Source: Micrococcus flavus
Lineage (GTDB): Bacteria > Actinomycetota > Actinomycetes > Actinomycetales > Micrococcaceae
Length of the DNA: 64,000 bases
Reading direction: 5' to 3'
NCBI RefSeq assembly: GCF_014204815.1
Contig: NZ_JACHMC010000001.1
Span: 1,860,001-1,924,000 of the forward strand
This document shows positions 8,109-17,335 of this stretch, one piece after another (position 1 is the stretch's first letter; the number at the start of each line of letters is the position of its first letter). The notes under the pieces are model-generated. The model saw nothing but the letters and a program-made list of their open reading frames with translations. It made no database searches and had not been told where the DNA came from. The translations under genes were made by a program, and so were the position numbers.

Positions 8109-9632
8109 GTGACCCCCTCCCCCGCCCCCGCCGCCTCCGGCGCGTTCACCGCCGCCCAGCGCCGCATGCTGACGGTCCTGCTCATCCCGCTGTTCCTGGC
8201 CCTGATGAGCGTGTCCGTGGTGAACGTGGCGCTGCCGGCCATCGAGCGCGGCCTCGGCGCCTCCCCCGCGGACCTGCAGTGGGTGCTCTCCGGCTACACG
8301 CTGACCTTCGGCGTCGTGCTGGTGGCCGCGGGCCGGGCCGGGGACCTGTGGGGACGCAAGCCGCTGTTCCTGGCGGGGATCTCGCTCTACGTGCTCGGCT
8401 CGCTCGTGTCCGGTCTGGCCCCCGACCCGCTGTGGCTCAACATCGGCCGGCTGCTGACCGGCGTGGGCGCGGGCGTGTTCAACCCGCAGGTGATCGGCTT
8501 CATCCAGACCCACTTCACCGGCCGCGTCCGGGGGCGGGCCTACGGGCTGTTCGGCATGGTCGTGGGGCTCGGCGTCGCCGTGGGTCCGCTGCTGGGCGGA
8601 ACGCTCATCGGCGCCCTCGGGCCCGCGTGGGGATGGCGCGCCACCTTCCTCATGAACGCCCCGGTGGGTCTGCTCGCGATCGTCATGGGCGCCCTGTGGC
8701 TGGCCCCGGACACCCGCGTGCGGGGCGCGGCCGCCCCGGCCCGCGGCGGCCTCGCCGCCCTGGACCCGGTGGGCGCCGTGCTCCTCGGCGCCGCCAGCGT
8801 GTCCCTCATGGTGCCGTTCATCGTCCCCGGCACGGGGTGGCTGCTGGCCGCCGCGGCCCTCCTCGGCGCCGCGTGGTGGCTGTGGGAGCGCCGCATGAAG
8901 GCCACCGAGACCCGCACCGGGGTCGCCCCCATGGTGGACCCGGCGCTGTTCCGCCGCGCGTCCTTCACCATCGGCGCCGCGGAGACCACCCTGTTCCTGG
9001 CGACCATGCCCGCCGTGTTCGCGGTGACGGCCGTGTTCCTCCAGCAGGGACTCGGGTTCACCGCGCTCGCCTCCGGGCTGGCCACCCTGCCCGGCGCCGC
9101 CGTGCAGGCCGGGCTCTCCCCGTGGGCCGGCGGGCGCGTGCAGCGGCACGGGCCGCGCCTCGTGGCGCTCGGCGGCGTGGTGGGCCTGGTCTCCCTGGTG
9201 CTGCTCCAGCAGACCTTCGAGCGCTCCGCGGCCGGGCAGTGGAGCCCCTGGACCGTGGCCGGGGCGCTCGCGGTCATGGCCGTGGCCCAGGCCCTGATCC
9301 TCACCACCGCGCAGGTGCTCATGATGGACGACGTCCAGGGGCACGAGGCCGGCGCCGCCGGCGGCGTGGCCCAGACGGCGCAGCGCACCGGCACGGCCCT
9401 CGGTCTGTCCGTGGTGATGGGGGCGTTCTTCGCCGCCCTCGGGTCTGCAGCCGGGGACGGCACGGCGTCGGCCGTGGAGTACGCCCACGCGGGCTCCGCC
9501 GCCCTGCTGATGGTCGGCGTGAGCTGGCTCGTGACGACGGGGATCGCGTTCGCGGACCTGGTGCGCCGCCGTCGTCGGGACCGCGCCGGAGGCGTCAGCG
9601 GAGGAACAGGGCGCGCAGCCGACGCGCGGTGA
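8109..9632 (+). CDS. MFS drug-efflux transporter, DHA2 (14-helix) family
   Basis: Proton-driven exporter of 507 residues in the EmrB/QacA group. About 14 hydrophobic helices are visible. Motif A appears between helices 2 and 3 as GRAGDLWGRKPLF, and the motif C-like segment is VVGLGVAVGPLLGGTL. The GTG at 8109 is supported by the -10 box directly upstream. The last 38 bp overlap the end of the convergent ABC-2 permease gene, so there is no room for a terminator between them. Substrate unknown; drugs, dyes or own metabolites are the usual cargo. Confidence 0.92.
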   Translation: MTPSPAPAASGAFTAAQRRMLTVLLIPLFLALMSVSVVNVALPAIERGLGASPADLQWVLSGYTLTFGVVLVAAGRAGDLWGRKPLFLAGISLYVLGSLVSGLAPDPLWLNIGRLLTGVGAGVFNPQVIGFIQTHFTGRVRGRAYGLFGMVVGLGVAVGPLLGGTLIGALGPAWGWRATFLMNAPVGLLAIVMGALWLAPDTRVRGAAAPARGGLAALDPVGAVLLGAASVSLMVPFIVPGTGWLLAAAALLGAAWWLWERRMKATETRTGVAPMVDPALFRRASFTIGAAETTLFLATMPAVFAVTAVFLQQGLGFTALASGLATLPGAAVQAGLSPWAGGRVQRHGPRLVALGGVVGLVSLVLLQQTFERSAAGQWSPWTVAGALAVMAVAQALILTTAQVLMMDDVQGHEAGAAGGVAQTAQRTGTALGLSVVMGAFFAALGSAAGDGTASAVEYAHAGSAALLMVGVSWLVTTGIAFADLVRRRRRDRAGGVSGGTGRAADAR

Positions 9633-11436
9633 GCCACACCCCGACCGCGGACATCACCACGAAGTACAGGGCGTGGCCCGCGGTCGCCCAGGAGAGCGCC
9701 CCGACCGCGAGCGCGCGCATCAGCTCGACCGCGTGCCACAGGGGGAAAACCTGGATCACCCACTGGATCGGCTGCGGGTACACGCTCAGGGGGAAGAACG
9801 TGGCGGAGAAGAGGAACATCGGCATCAGGACGATCTGGATCCAGTCCATGTGCTGGAACGTCTTCAGGAAGCTGGTCACCGCCATGCCGAGGGACGCGAA
9901 CGCCAGCGCCACCAGCAGGGCGCCCGGGATCATCAGCACCGCCGTCCACGAGGTCACGAGCCCGCCCGCCGTCATGACGATCAGGAACCCCACCGCGTAG
10001 ATCAGCCCGCGCAGCAGCGCCATGGCGATCTCGCCGAGGGCCACGTCCAGCGGACCCAGCCGCGTGGCGAGCATGGTCTGGTACGTCTTCGCGTAGCGCA
10101 GCTTGAAGAACACGTTCCAGGTGGAGTCGTAGATCGCGCCGTTCATGGCGGACACCGCCAGCAGCGCCGGGGCGATGTACATGCCGTACGGGACGGGTGT
10201 GCCGTCGGGGCCGGGCACGTCGCCCACGAGCGCGCCCAGGCCGATCCCCATGGACGCCAGGTACAGGACCGGCTCGAAGAACCCGGAGGCGAACACCACC
10301 CAGTTGTTGGACCGCAGCGTCAGGAACGCCCGCTCCATCACGGCCCGCACGTTGCCGGAGTACAGGCCGGCCAGCGGCCCGCGGCGCACCGCGATCTCCG
10401 GCATGGGCGGCACCGCGCCCGTGTGCTCGCGGACCACCGACGACGCCGCCGTCCCCGCCGCGGGGGACACGCCCGCCCCCGCCTCGGTCCGGCGCCCCAG
10501 CCGCGACGCGCGGGGGGCACGGGGGCGCGCGACGGCGTCGCGGTCCGGGGTGCCCCGCTGCCAGCCCAGCCGGCGCGTGTAGATGCGCACGGCCAGCCAC
10601 GCTCCGCCCACGGCGAGGACCAGGAGGACCACGAGGTGGAGGACGGTGAGCCAGGCCGGCTCGGCCATGCCGTAGGAGAGCACGCGGCCGAGCTGGGCGG
10701 CGTGCCACTGCGGGGAGATCCAGCCGATCCAGCGCAGCCACACGGGCAGCGCCTCGAGCGGGTAGAACGTGGCGGAGAAGAGGAACAGCGGCATGATCAC
10801 GAGCCGCTGCAGCGTGGCGAACTGCCCCTTGTCCTCCTTCAGGGAGGCGGCGAACGCCATGATCGGGGCGCCGACCGCCAGCCCCCCGAGGGTCGCGGTG
10901 AGGACCTGCACCCAGCCCCACGGGCCGTCCACGACCCCGAACGCGAGCATGACGAGGAGGAACACGAGCGCCTGGAAGAGGAACCGGAGGCCGACCGCCC
11001 CGAGGTGGCCGAGCGCGATCTGCGCCGGGGACAGCGGGGTGGCCTGCGCCGCGTAGTAGGTGCGGTGCCACTGGAACCCGCCCATCACGGGGTAGGAGAA
11101 CTCCACGGCCGCCGTCATGAGGGCGCCGGAGGCCAGCAGCGCCGGCGCGATGAACGCCACGTAGGACACGCCGCCCAGGGCGTCCTGCGGCACCCCGCCG
11201 CCGAACAGCTGGGCCATGCCCAGGCCCATCGCGAGCAGGTACAGGACCGGCTCGCCGAGCGCGCCCACGATCAGCACCGAGCCGTAGCGGCGCATGGTCC
11301 GCAGCTGGTGCTCCGCGAAGTACAGCGCGCCGCGGCGCTTCACCCGCTCCGCGGACTCGGCGGCGGTGTGGGGAGGGCGCAGCGGGGCGGGCGCGCCGCC
11401 GGAGGCGGCGGGCGGCGTCGTGGCGGTGGCGGGCAC
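9595..11436 (-). CDS. Fused double ABC-2 type permease
   Basis: The protein has 613 residues, about twice the usual ABC-2 permease. It is two complete permease domains in tandem, roughly residues 25-295 and 340-613, joined by an Ala/Pro/Arg-rich linker. Each half has about six helices and ends with a matching block: PLFLFSATFYPL in the first and PMFLFSATFFPL in the second, each followed by a WHA-containing helix. It partners the ATPase at 11440-12444, 3 nt upstream. A single chain can supply both membrane domains of the exporter. Likely cargo is a lipid, antibiotic or polysaccharide. Its 3' end overlaps the MFS gene by 38 bp. Confidence 0.9.
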   Translation of the reverse strand: MPATATTPPAASGGAPAPLRPPHTAAESAERVKRRGALYFAEHQLRTMRRYGSVLIVGALGEPVLYLLAMGLGMAQLFGGGVPQDALGGVSYVAFIAPALLASGALMTAAVEFSYPVMGGFQWHRTYYAAQATPLSPAQIALGHLGAVGLRFLFQALVFLLVMLAFGVVDGPWGWVQVLTATLGGLAVGAPIMAFAASLKEDKGQFATLQRLVIMPLFLFSATFYPLEALPVWLRWIGWISPQWHAAQLGRVLSYGMAEPAWLTVLHLVVLLVLAVGGAWLAVRIYTRRLGWQRGTPDRDAVARPRAPRASRLGRRTEAGAGVSPAAGTAASSVVREHTGAVPPMPEIAVRRGPLAGLYSGNVRAVMERAFLTLRSNNWVVFASGFFEPVLYLASMGIGLGALVGDVPGPDGTPVPYGMYIAPALLAVSAMNGAIYDSTWNVFFKLRYAKTYQTMLATRLGPLDVALGEIAMALLRGLIYAVGFLIVMTAGGLVTSWTAVLMIPGALLVALAFASLGMAVTSFLKTFQHMDWIQIVLMPMFLFSATFFPLSVYPQPIQWVIQVFPLWHAVELMRALAVGALSWATAGHALYFVVMSAVGVWLTARRLRALFLR

Positions 11437-11439
11437 GGC

Positions 11440-12444
11440 TCAGTCCACCAGGGTGCGGCCGGTGAGGATGAGGAACACGTCCTCCAGGCTCGCGCGGCGG
11501 GTCAGGGTGGTCACGGGGGCGGGGACGGCGCCGTCGTCGACGAGGCTCTGGACCACCGCGTGCAGGTCGTCGGCGTGCGCGGCGTAGATCAGCACCCGGT
11601 CCGGGAGCACCTCCACACGGTGCACCACGCCCTCGCCCGCGTGGGCCTGCACGGCGCGGGCGGCGGCCTCGTTGCGGTCCGCGCCGAAGCGCGCCTCGAG
11701 GACCTCGCGGGAGGCGTGCTCACGGATGAGCTCGGCCGGGGTGCCGGACGCCATGATCTGCCCGCCGTCCACCACCACGAGCCGGTCGCACAGCTGCTCC
11801 GCCTCGTCCATGTAGTGGGTGGTGAGCAGCAGCGTGGTGCCGCGCTCCTTCAGCCGGTAGAGCCGGTCCCAGAGGATGTGGCGGGCCTGCGGGTCCAGGC
11901 CGGTGGTGGGCTCGTCGAGCAGGAACAGGGCGGGCTCGTTCACGAGCGCGCGGGCGATCACGAGGCGACGCTTCATGCCGCCGGAGAGGTCGGTGACCTT
12001 GGCGTCCGCCTTCTCGGTGAGCTGGGCGAAGGCGAGCAGCTCCTCCGCCTTGGGACGCAGGTACGAGTAGGGCAGGCCGAAGTAGCGGCCGTAGATCAGG
12101 ATGTTCTCCCGGGCCGTGAGCTCCTCGTCCAGGTTGTCCTGCTGCGGCACCACGCCCAGGCGGGCCCGGACGGCCGGACCGTCCTCCTCCGGGTCGATCC
12201 CGAGGATCTCCAGCTCGCCGCCCGTGCGCTGCGAGGTGCCGGCCAGCATCCGCATGGTGGTGGACTTGCCGGCCCCGTTCGGGCCGAGCAGGCCGAAGCA
12301 CTCCCCCGGGCGGACCTCGAGGTCGATGCCCTTCACGGCGTGGAAGTCCCCGTACTGCTTGCGCAGCCCACGGGCGCGGATGACGGGGGCCGGGCCGGCG
12401 TCGGGCATGGCCGCGGGGGCCGCGGCAGGGATGGTGTGGCTCAC
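11440..12444 (-). CDS. DrrA-like ABC transporter ATP-binding protein
   Basis: ATPase of 334 residues: NBD at about 22-245 and a C-terminal accessory domain of the DrrA/NodI type. Motifs: Walker A GPNGAGKST, Q-loop VVPQQDN, signature LSGGMKRRL, Walker B LFLLDEP followed by TTGLDPQ, switch His in TTHYMDEAE. The ending RRASLEDVFLILTGRTL is typical of the DrrA C-terminus. The GTG at 12444 (MSHTIPAAA) lies 8 nt after a TAGGGT box. It forms an operon with the fused permease. The family includes daunorubicin and lipid exporters. Confidence 0.93.
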   Translation of the reverse strand: MSHTIPAAAPAAMPDAGPAPVIRARGLRKQYGDFHAVKGIDLEVRPGECFGLLGPNGAGKSTTMRMLAGTSQRTGGELEILGIDPEEDGPAVRARLGVVPQQDNLDEELTARENILIYGRYFGLPYSYLRPKAEELLAFAQLTEKADAKVTDLSGGMKRRLVIARALVNEPALFLLDEPTTGLDPQARHILWDRLYRLKERGTTLLLTTHYMDEAEQLCDRLVVVDGGQIMASGTPAELIREHASREVLEARFGADRNEAAARAVQAHAGEGVVHRVEVLPDRVLIYAAHADDLHAVVQSLVDDGAVPAPVTTLTRRASLEDVFLILTGRTLVD

Positions 12445-12452
12445 AACGGGCC

Positions 12453-12458
12453 ACCCTA
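12453..12458 (-). promoter_or_regulatory. -10 box (TAGGGT) for the DrrA-like operon
   Basis: TAGGGT on the minus strand, 8 nt before the GTG at 12444, predicts a leaderless or nearly leaderless mRNA. Confidence 0.65.
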
Positions 12459-12481
12459 GCCCCTCCCGCGGCCGGTCCGCG

Positions 12482-13393
12482 TCAGCGGTGGGCCCGCTCG
12501 CCCGCCCAGCCCTCGGGGGCGGCGGCGCGCTCGGCGGCCTGGACCACGTTGGCCAGCAGCATCACGCGGGTCATGGGCCCGACGCCGCCCGGGTTCGGCG
12601 CCATCCAGGCGGCCTTCTCGGCCACGGCCGGGTCGACGTCGCCCAGGATGCGAGCCCTCCCGTCCTCGCCCTCGACGCGGGAGACGCCCACGTCCAGCAC
12701 GATCACGCCGTCCTTGACCTGCTCGGGGCGCACCATGTGCGCGGAGCCGGCGGCGGCGATCACGACGTCGGCCTGCGCGAGGAGCGCGTCGAGGTCCTCG
12801 GTGCCGGTATGGGCGAGGGTGACGGTGGCGTTCACGTCCCGGCGCGTGAGCACGAGGCCGGCGGGCCGGCCGATGGTCACGCCGCGGCCGATCACCAGCA
12901 CGTGCTTCCCGGCCAGCTCCACGCCGTGGCGGCGCAGCAGCTCCACGCAGCCGGCCGGGGTGCACGGCAGCGGCGAGTCGAGCTCCCCGCCCACCGAGGC
13001 CACGAGGCGCCCCAGGTTCATGGGGTGCAGGCCGTCGGCGTCCTTCTCCGGGTCGATGGCCTCGAGCACCGCCTGCGTGTCCACGTGCTTCGGCAGCGGC
13101 AGCTGCACGATGTACCCGGTGCAGGCCGGGTCCTCGTTCAGCTCGCGGACCACCGCGAGGATCTCCTCCTGCGTGGCGTCCGCCGGCAGCTCCCGCTGGA
13201 TGGACTCGATGCCCACCTCGGCGCAGTCCGCGTGCTTGCCCGCCACGTACTTGCGCGAGCCCGGATCCTCGCCCACCAGGACGGTGCCCAGGCCCGGTCG
13301 GACCCCGGCCTCGGCCAGCGCCGCCACGCGGTCCTTGAGCTCGGCCTTGAGGGCGGCCGCCGTCGCCTTGCCGTCCAGCTTCTGGGCCGTCAT
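12482..13393 (-). CDS. folD: Bifunctional methylenetetrahydrofolate dehydrogenase / methenyl-THF cyclohydrolase
   Basis: Enzyme of 303 residues interconverting 5,10-methylene-THF and 10-formyl-THF, which feeds purine synthesis. The catalytic Tyr and Lys are in SRKYVAGKH. The Rossmann part holds [14 protein letters not shown] and later DVGVSRVEG, and the folate loop [11 protein letters not shown] is clear. The ATG at 13393 (MTAQKLDGK) was chosen over an upstream start because it has a GAGG site and lies 7 nt after the glyA stop. It is cotranscribed with glyA, which makes the methylene-THF it uses. Confidence 0.96.
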   Translation of the reverse strand: MTAQKLDGKATAAALKAELKDRVAALAEAGVRPGLGTVLVGEDPGSRKYVAGKHADCAEVGIESIQRELPADATQEEILAVVRELNEDPACTGYIVQLPLPKHVDTQAVLEAIDPEKDADGLHPMNLGRLVASVGGELDSPLPCTPAGCVELLRRHGVELAGKHVLVIGRGVTIGRPAGLVLTRRDVNATVTLAHTGTEDLDALLAQADVVIAAAGSAHMVRPEQVKDGVIVLDVGVSRVEGEDGRARILGDVDPAVAEKAAWMAPNPGGVGPMTRVMLLANVVQAAERAAAPEGWAGERAHR

Positions 13394-13400
13394 CGACCGA

Positions 13401-14681
13401 TCACCACTCCTCAAGGCCGTCGTACAGCGGGAAGTCCTCGGTGAGCTTCACGACGCGGGCGCGCAGGGCCTCGACGTCCGGCGAGGGCTTGAGCGCGGCG
13501 GCGATGATCTCGGCGACCTCCCGGAACTCGGCCTCGCCGAACCCGCGGGAGGCCAGCGCCGGGGTGCCGATGCGCAGGCCGGAGGTGGTCATCGGCGGGC
13601 GCGGGTCCCACGGCACGGAGTTGCGGTTCACGGTGATCCCGACCTCGTGGAGGATGTCCTCGCCCTGCTTGCCGTCGAGCTGCGACTCGCGCAGGTCGAC
13701 GAGGACCAGGTGCACGTCCGTGCCGCCCGTGAGCACGGAGATGCCCAGCTCGGCCATGTCCGGCGCGGTGAGGCGCTCGGCCAGGATCCGGGCGCCCTGC
13801 AGGGTGCGCTCCTGCTTCTCCTTGAAGTCGGCCGAGCCGGCGATCTTGAACGCCACGGCCTTGCCCGCGATCGCGTGCATCAGCGGACCGCCCTGCTGGC
13901 CCGGGAACACGGCGGAGTCGATCTTCTTCTTCAGGTCCTCCTTGGCGAGGATGAAGCCCGAGCGCGGACCGGCGAGGGTCTTGTGCACGGTGGAGGTGAC
14001 GACGTCGGCGTGGGGCACCGGGTTCGGGTGCAGGCCCGCGGCCACCAGGCCGGCGAAGTGGGCCATGTCCACCCAGAGCCTGGCGCCGACCTCGTCCGCG
14101 ATCTCCCGGAAGGCGGCGAAGTCCAGCTGGCGCGGGTACGCGGACCAGCCGGCCACGATCACCTTGGGCTGGGCGGCCTTCGCGGCCTCGCGCACCCTGT
14201 CCATGTCGATCCGGTAGGTGTCCGGCTCCACCTCGTAGGCGGCGATGCTGTAGTTCTTGCCGGAGAAGTTGAGCTTCATCCCGTGGGTCAGGTGGCCGCC
14301 GTGGGCCAGGGACAGGCCCATCATGGTGTCCCCGTGGTCCATGAGGGCCGTCATCACGGCCACGTTGGCCTGCGCGCCGGCGTGCGGCTGGACGTTGGCG
14401 TGCTCGGCGCCGAACAGGTCCTTGGCGCGCTGGATGGCGAGGTTCTCCGCGACGTCGACGAACTCGCAGCCGCCGTAGTACCGACGCCCCGGGTACCCCT
14501 CCGCGTACTTGTTGGTGAGCACGGAGCCCTGCGTCTGCAGGATGGCCCGCGGCACGAAGTTCTCGGAGGCGATCATCTCCAGGGTGCCGCGCTGGCGGCC
14601 GAGCTCGTCCGCAAGCGCCTGCGCGATCTCCGGGTCCACCTCGGAGAGCGGGAGCGTGTTGATGTCGGGCGTGTGGGTCAC
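13401..14681 (-). CDS. glyA: Serine hydroxymethyltransferase
   Basis: PLP enzyme of 426 residues that converts serine and THF to glycine and methylene-THF. The PLP lysine lies in [14 protein letters not shown]. Other conserved blocks are [15 protein letters not shown] near the N-terminus and [13 protein letters not shown]. The start is GTG at 14681. The -10 box at 14732-14737 leaves an untranslated leader of about 45 nt. The gene heads a two-gene operon with folD. Confidence 0.97.
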   Translation of the reverse strand: MTHTPDINTLPLSEVDPEIAQALADELGRQRGTLEMIASENFVPRAILQTQGSVLTNKYAEGYPGRRYYGGCEFVDVAENLAIQRAKDLFGAEHANVQPHAGAQANVAVMTALMDHGDTMMGLSLAHGGHLTHGMKLNFSGKNYSIAAYEVEPDTYRIDMDRVREAAKAAQPKVIVAGWSAYPRQLDFAAFREIADEVGARLWVDMAHFAGLVAAGLHPNPVPHADVVTSTVHKTLAGPRSGFILAKEDLKKKIDSAVFPGQQGGPLMHAIAGKAVAFKIAGSADFKEKQERTLQGARILAERLTAPDMAELGISVLTGGTDVHLVLVDLRESQLDGKQGEDILHEVGITVNRNSVPWDPRPPMTTSGLRIGTPALASRGFGEAEFREVAEIIAAALKPSPDVEALRARVVKLTEDFPLYDGLEEW

Positions 14682-14731
14682 GGGGGTTCCCTTCGCTTGG
14701 GGTCCGCGGCGCGGGCCGCGTCGGTGGCCTC

Positions 14732-14737
14732 ATCCTA
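14732..14737 (-). promoter_or_regulatory. -10 box (TAGGAT) for glyA-folD
   Basis: TAGGAT on the minus strand, about 50 nt before the glyA start. Confidence 0.6.
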
Positions 14738-14796
14738 GTGTGGCGCGCCCCTCGCGGCCCTCCCCGTGGCCGGCGCGTGATCCCCTCGCCGCACAC

Positions 14797-14835
14797 GAGG
14801 AGGCCCCCGCAGCATCACGCTGCGGGGGCCTCCTC
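14797..14835 (-). terminator. Terminator hairpin after the repeat protein gene
   Basis: A perfect 16-bp stem (arms 14797-14812 and 14820-14835) with a 7-nt loop, located 21 nt past the stop at 14857. Confidence 0.85.
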
Positions 14836-14856
14836 GCGGGTCAGGACCTCACGGGG

Positions 14857-16263
14857 TCACTTGCGGCCCCAGCGGCGACGCTGCGCGTCCGCCAGCTTGT
14901 CCTTGAGGGTCGAGGCCACGGTGCCGGCGGCCTTGCCCACGGTGCGGGCGGCGGAGCCGGCCACCGGGGCGGCCTTCTCGACGACGGTCCCCGCGGTGTC
15001 CACCACGGTCTCCTTGATGGCCTCGAACCGGGAGCGGGCCGGGCGGGCGGAGTCCACCTGGACGCCGTCGCCCCCGGCCACGCCCGGGACGGCGACGTGC
15101 TCCGTGGCCGGGGCCGCCGGGCGGAGGCGCCGCTCGGTGCGCTCGGTCCGGTCCTCGGCACCCGGGCGCTCGGCGGAGTCGGTGGAGTCGGTGGAGTCCG
15201 CGGCCTCGGCGACGTCGGCGCGTGCCTCGATCACGGCGTCCTCGCCGGTGAGCGGCGTGGTGCCGTAGACCTCGCCCTCGGCCAGGTCCTTCGTGGGGTC
15301 CTGGCCGGTGGTGGAGTCCTGGATGTAGGCCGGGGTCTCGTAGATCGGCTCCGGGGCCTCGTGGGCGTGCTCGGGCGCCTCGATCAGGGCGTCCTCGCCG
15401 GTGAGCGGCGTGGTGCCCGGGACGGACTGCGCCGGAGCGTCGGACGGGGCGTGGCCTGCGGACGGGGTCGCCGTCCCGGTCTCCGCCTCGGCGGCGCGAC
15501 GCTGCTCCTCGGTGACCTCCACGCGGCCGGGCATGCCGGGCAGGCCCGCCACGGGACGGGACGGGGCCTCCTCCTCCGAGAGCTCCGGGGTCGCGTCCTC
15601 GGCCGCGTCCTCGGCCTTGTCCACCGCGACGCCCTCGCCGCCGGCCACGCCGGGCACCGCGGCGCGGTCGGCGTCGGTGGAGGCGCCGAGCGGCGCCGGC
15701 AGGTCGACGCCGGCGTCGGCCTCGTCCACGGTCACGCCGGTGCCACCGGCCACACCGGCGGCGGCCAGACCCAGCGGCGCCGCGTCGGCGGCGCCGCTGC
15801 GCGGGGCGGACTCCTCGGTCGAACGGCGGTCCACCTCAGCCGCGTCGAACGTGGACAGGGCCGAGGCCGGACGGGCCTCGGCGTCGGAGCGGACCACGTC
15901 GTCGGAGGCAGCGGCGGGGCGCGGCGCTGCCGTGGAGCCGGAGGTGGGCTTCTTCTCCGCGGTCTGCGCGTCGAACGTGGCCGCGCCGGCCACGGGGGTC
16001 TCCTCGCGGACCTCGGCCCGCTCAGCACGGCGGGCGTCGGCGTCGACGTCGGAGGCGGTCTCGTGACGGTCGTCCGTGGCGCCCAGGGCCCCGCCCTGGG
16101 TGGCGGCCGCGGTGGTGGCGGCCGGCTGCGCGGCGGGGTGCGGGGCGGCATCGACGACGGCCTCCTCGCGGCGGCGCGACGACCGCACGGCGGTCGCGAT
16201 GATGAGGATCACGAGCACCACGATGATGATGCCGATGATCCAGTACAGCGTGCTCTGGGGCAT
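14857..16263 (-). CDS. Membrane-anchored low-complexity protein with interspersed repeats
   Basis: Protein of 468 residues. One hydrophobic anchor lies at about 6-26, right after the N-terminus MPQSTLYW, and is followed by RSSRRREE, so the rest is probably cytoplasmic. Residues 35-400 are acidic and rich in Ala, Glu, Thr and Pro. They hold three copies of a GVAGG-x-GV-x-VD unit (about 170, 205 and 394), two copies of GTTPLTGEDA-[LV]-IEA, and two TFDA blocks. The last 60 residues form a basic amphipathic helix of YtxH/LEA-like composition (KAAGTVASTLKDKLADAQ). The ATG at 16263 has GAGGAG upstream. Function unknown; the family is not recognised. Confidence 0.78.
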   Translation of the reverse strand: MPQSTLYWIIGIIIVVLVILIIATAVRSSRRREEAVVDAAPHPAAQPAATTAAATQGGALGATDDRHETASDVDADARRAERAEVREETPVAGAATFDAQTAEKKPTSGSTAAPRPAAASDDVVRSDAEARPASALSTFDAAEVDRRSTEESAPRSGAADAAPLGLAAAGVAGGTGVTVDEADAGVDLPAPLGASTDADRAAVPGVAGGEGVAVDKAEDAAEDATPELSEEEAPSRPVAGLPGMPGRVEVTEEQRRAAEAETGTATPSAGHAPSDAPAQSVPGTTPLTGEDALIEAPEHAHEAPEPIYETPAYIQDSTTGQDPTKDLAEGEVYGTTPLTGEDAVIEARADVAEAADSTDSTDSAERPGAEDRTERTERRLRPAAPATEHVAVPGVAGGDGVQVDSARPARSRFEAIKETVVDTAGTVVEKAAPVAGSAARTVGKAAGTVASTLKDKLADAQRRRWGRK

Positions 16264-16426
16264 GGTGCGCTCCTCTGGTGTGAATCGGACGCCGCCCCTG
16301 CCGGCCGAGCCGGGGATGTGCCGCGCCGCCGCCGGTCCGGCGGTCCTCCCCCGAGGATCCCACATCCGGGGGCCGTCAACCACGTCTTCGCGAGGTCGTA
16401 CGCCGCCCGCGGGCCGCACTCGTCGA

Positions 16427-16432
16427 TAGCAT
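16427..16432 (+). promoter_or_regulatory. -10 box (TAGCAT), leaderless, for purU
   Basis: TAGCAT ends 6 nt before the ATG at 16439. Confidence 0.7.
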
Positions 16433-16438
16433 CGCCGG

Positions 16439-17314
16439 ATGGAGACCGCCCCCGCGCCGCACCGCCTCGTCCTCACCCTCTCCTGCCCGGACCGACCCGG
16501 GATCGTGCACGCCGTGGCCGGCGCCCTGCTGGGCGAGGGTGCCAACATCACCGAGTCGCAGCAGTACCACTCCCCCGACACCGGGACCTTCTTCCTCCGG
16601 GTGGCCGTGGACTCCCCCGCGCCGCTGGAGCGGATCCGTGCCTCCCTGGCCCAGGCGAGCGACCGGTTCGACCTGCACCTGCAGGTGTGGGACGCCGACC
16701 GCCCCATGCGCACGCTGGTGATGTGCTCGAAGGACGGGCGCACCCTCAACGACCTGCTGTTCCAGCAGCGCACCGGCGGGCTCGCCGTCGAGATCCCGGC
16801 CGTGGTCTCCAACCACACGGACCTGGAGCCGCTCGCGGCGTTCCACGGTGTGCCGTTCGTCCACGTGCCCCTGTCCTCCGACCCCGCCGCGGGGCAGTCC
16901 AAGGAGGCCGCGGAGGCGCGCCTGCGCGAGCTGATCCGCGAGCACGACGTGGACCTCGTGGTCCTGGCCCGCTACATGCAGATCCTCTCGGACGGGCTGT
17001 GCCGGGACCTGGAGGGCATGGCCATCAACATCCACCACTCGTTCCTGCCGTCCTTCAAGGGGGCTCGGCCGTACCACCAGGCCCACGCACGCGGGGTGAA
17101 GCTGATCGGAGCCACCGCCCACTACGTCACGGCGGACCTGGACGAGGGCCCGATCATCGCGCAGTCCGTCCAGCCGGTCACGCACGCCCAGACCGTGGCG
17201 GAGTTCGTCCGCCGCGGCCGGGACGTGGAGGGCGCCACCCTGGTCCAGGCCGTGCGCTGGCACGCCGAGCACCGCGTGCTCCTGGACGGACACCGGACGG
17301 TCGTCTTCGCCTGA
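16439..17314 (+). CDS. purU: Formyltetrahydrofolate deformylase
   Basis: Enzyme of 291 residues that hydrolyses 10-formyl-THF to formate and THF, balancing the one-carbon pool. The N-terminal ACT domain is at about 8-90 (VLTLSCPDRPGIVHAV). The formyltransferase-like domain follows, with the catalytic Asn-His-Asp set visible as INIHHSFLPSF, then GATAHYVTADLDEGPII. The start is fixed by the -10 box 6 nt upstream. It lies near folD-glyA, which act on the same cofactor, but is divergent from them. Confidence 0.95.
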   Translation: METAPAPHRLVLTLSCPDRPGIVHAVAGALLGEGANITESQQYHSPDTGTFFLRVAVDSPAPLERIRASLAQASDRFDLHLQVWDADRPMRTLVMCSKDGRTLNDLLFQQRTGGLAVEIPAVVSNHTDLEPLAAFHGVPFVHVPLSSDPAAGQSKEAAEARLRELIREHDVDLVVLARYMQILSDGLCRDLEGMAINIHHSFLPSFKGARPYHQAHARGVKLIGATAHYVTADLDEGPIIAQSVQPVTHAQTVAEFVRRGRDVEGATLVQAVRWHAEHRVLLDGHRTVVFA

Positions 17315-17323
17315 CCCCCCGCC

Positions 17324-17329
17324 TAGCCT
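17324..17329 (+). promoter_or_regulatory. -10 box (TAGCCT), leaderless, for gamma carbonic anhydrase-like gene
   Basis: TAGCCT lies 6 nt before the ATG at 17336. It gives this gene its own start although purU ends only 21 nt upstream. Confidence 0.65.
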
Positions 17330-17335
17330 GAGGGC

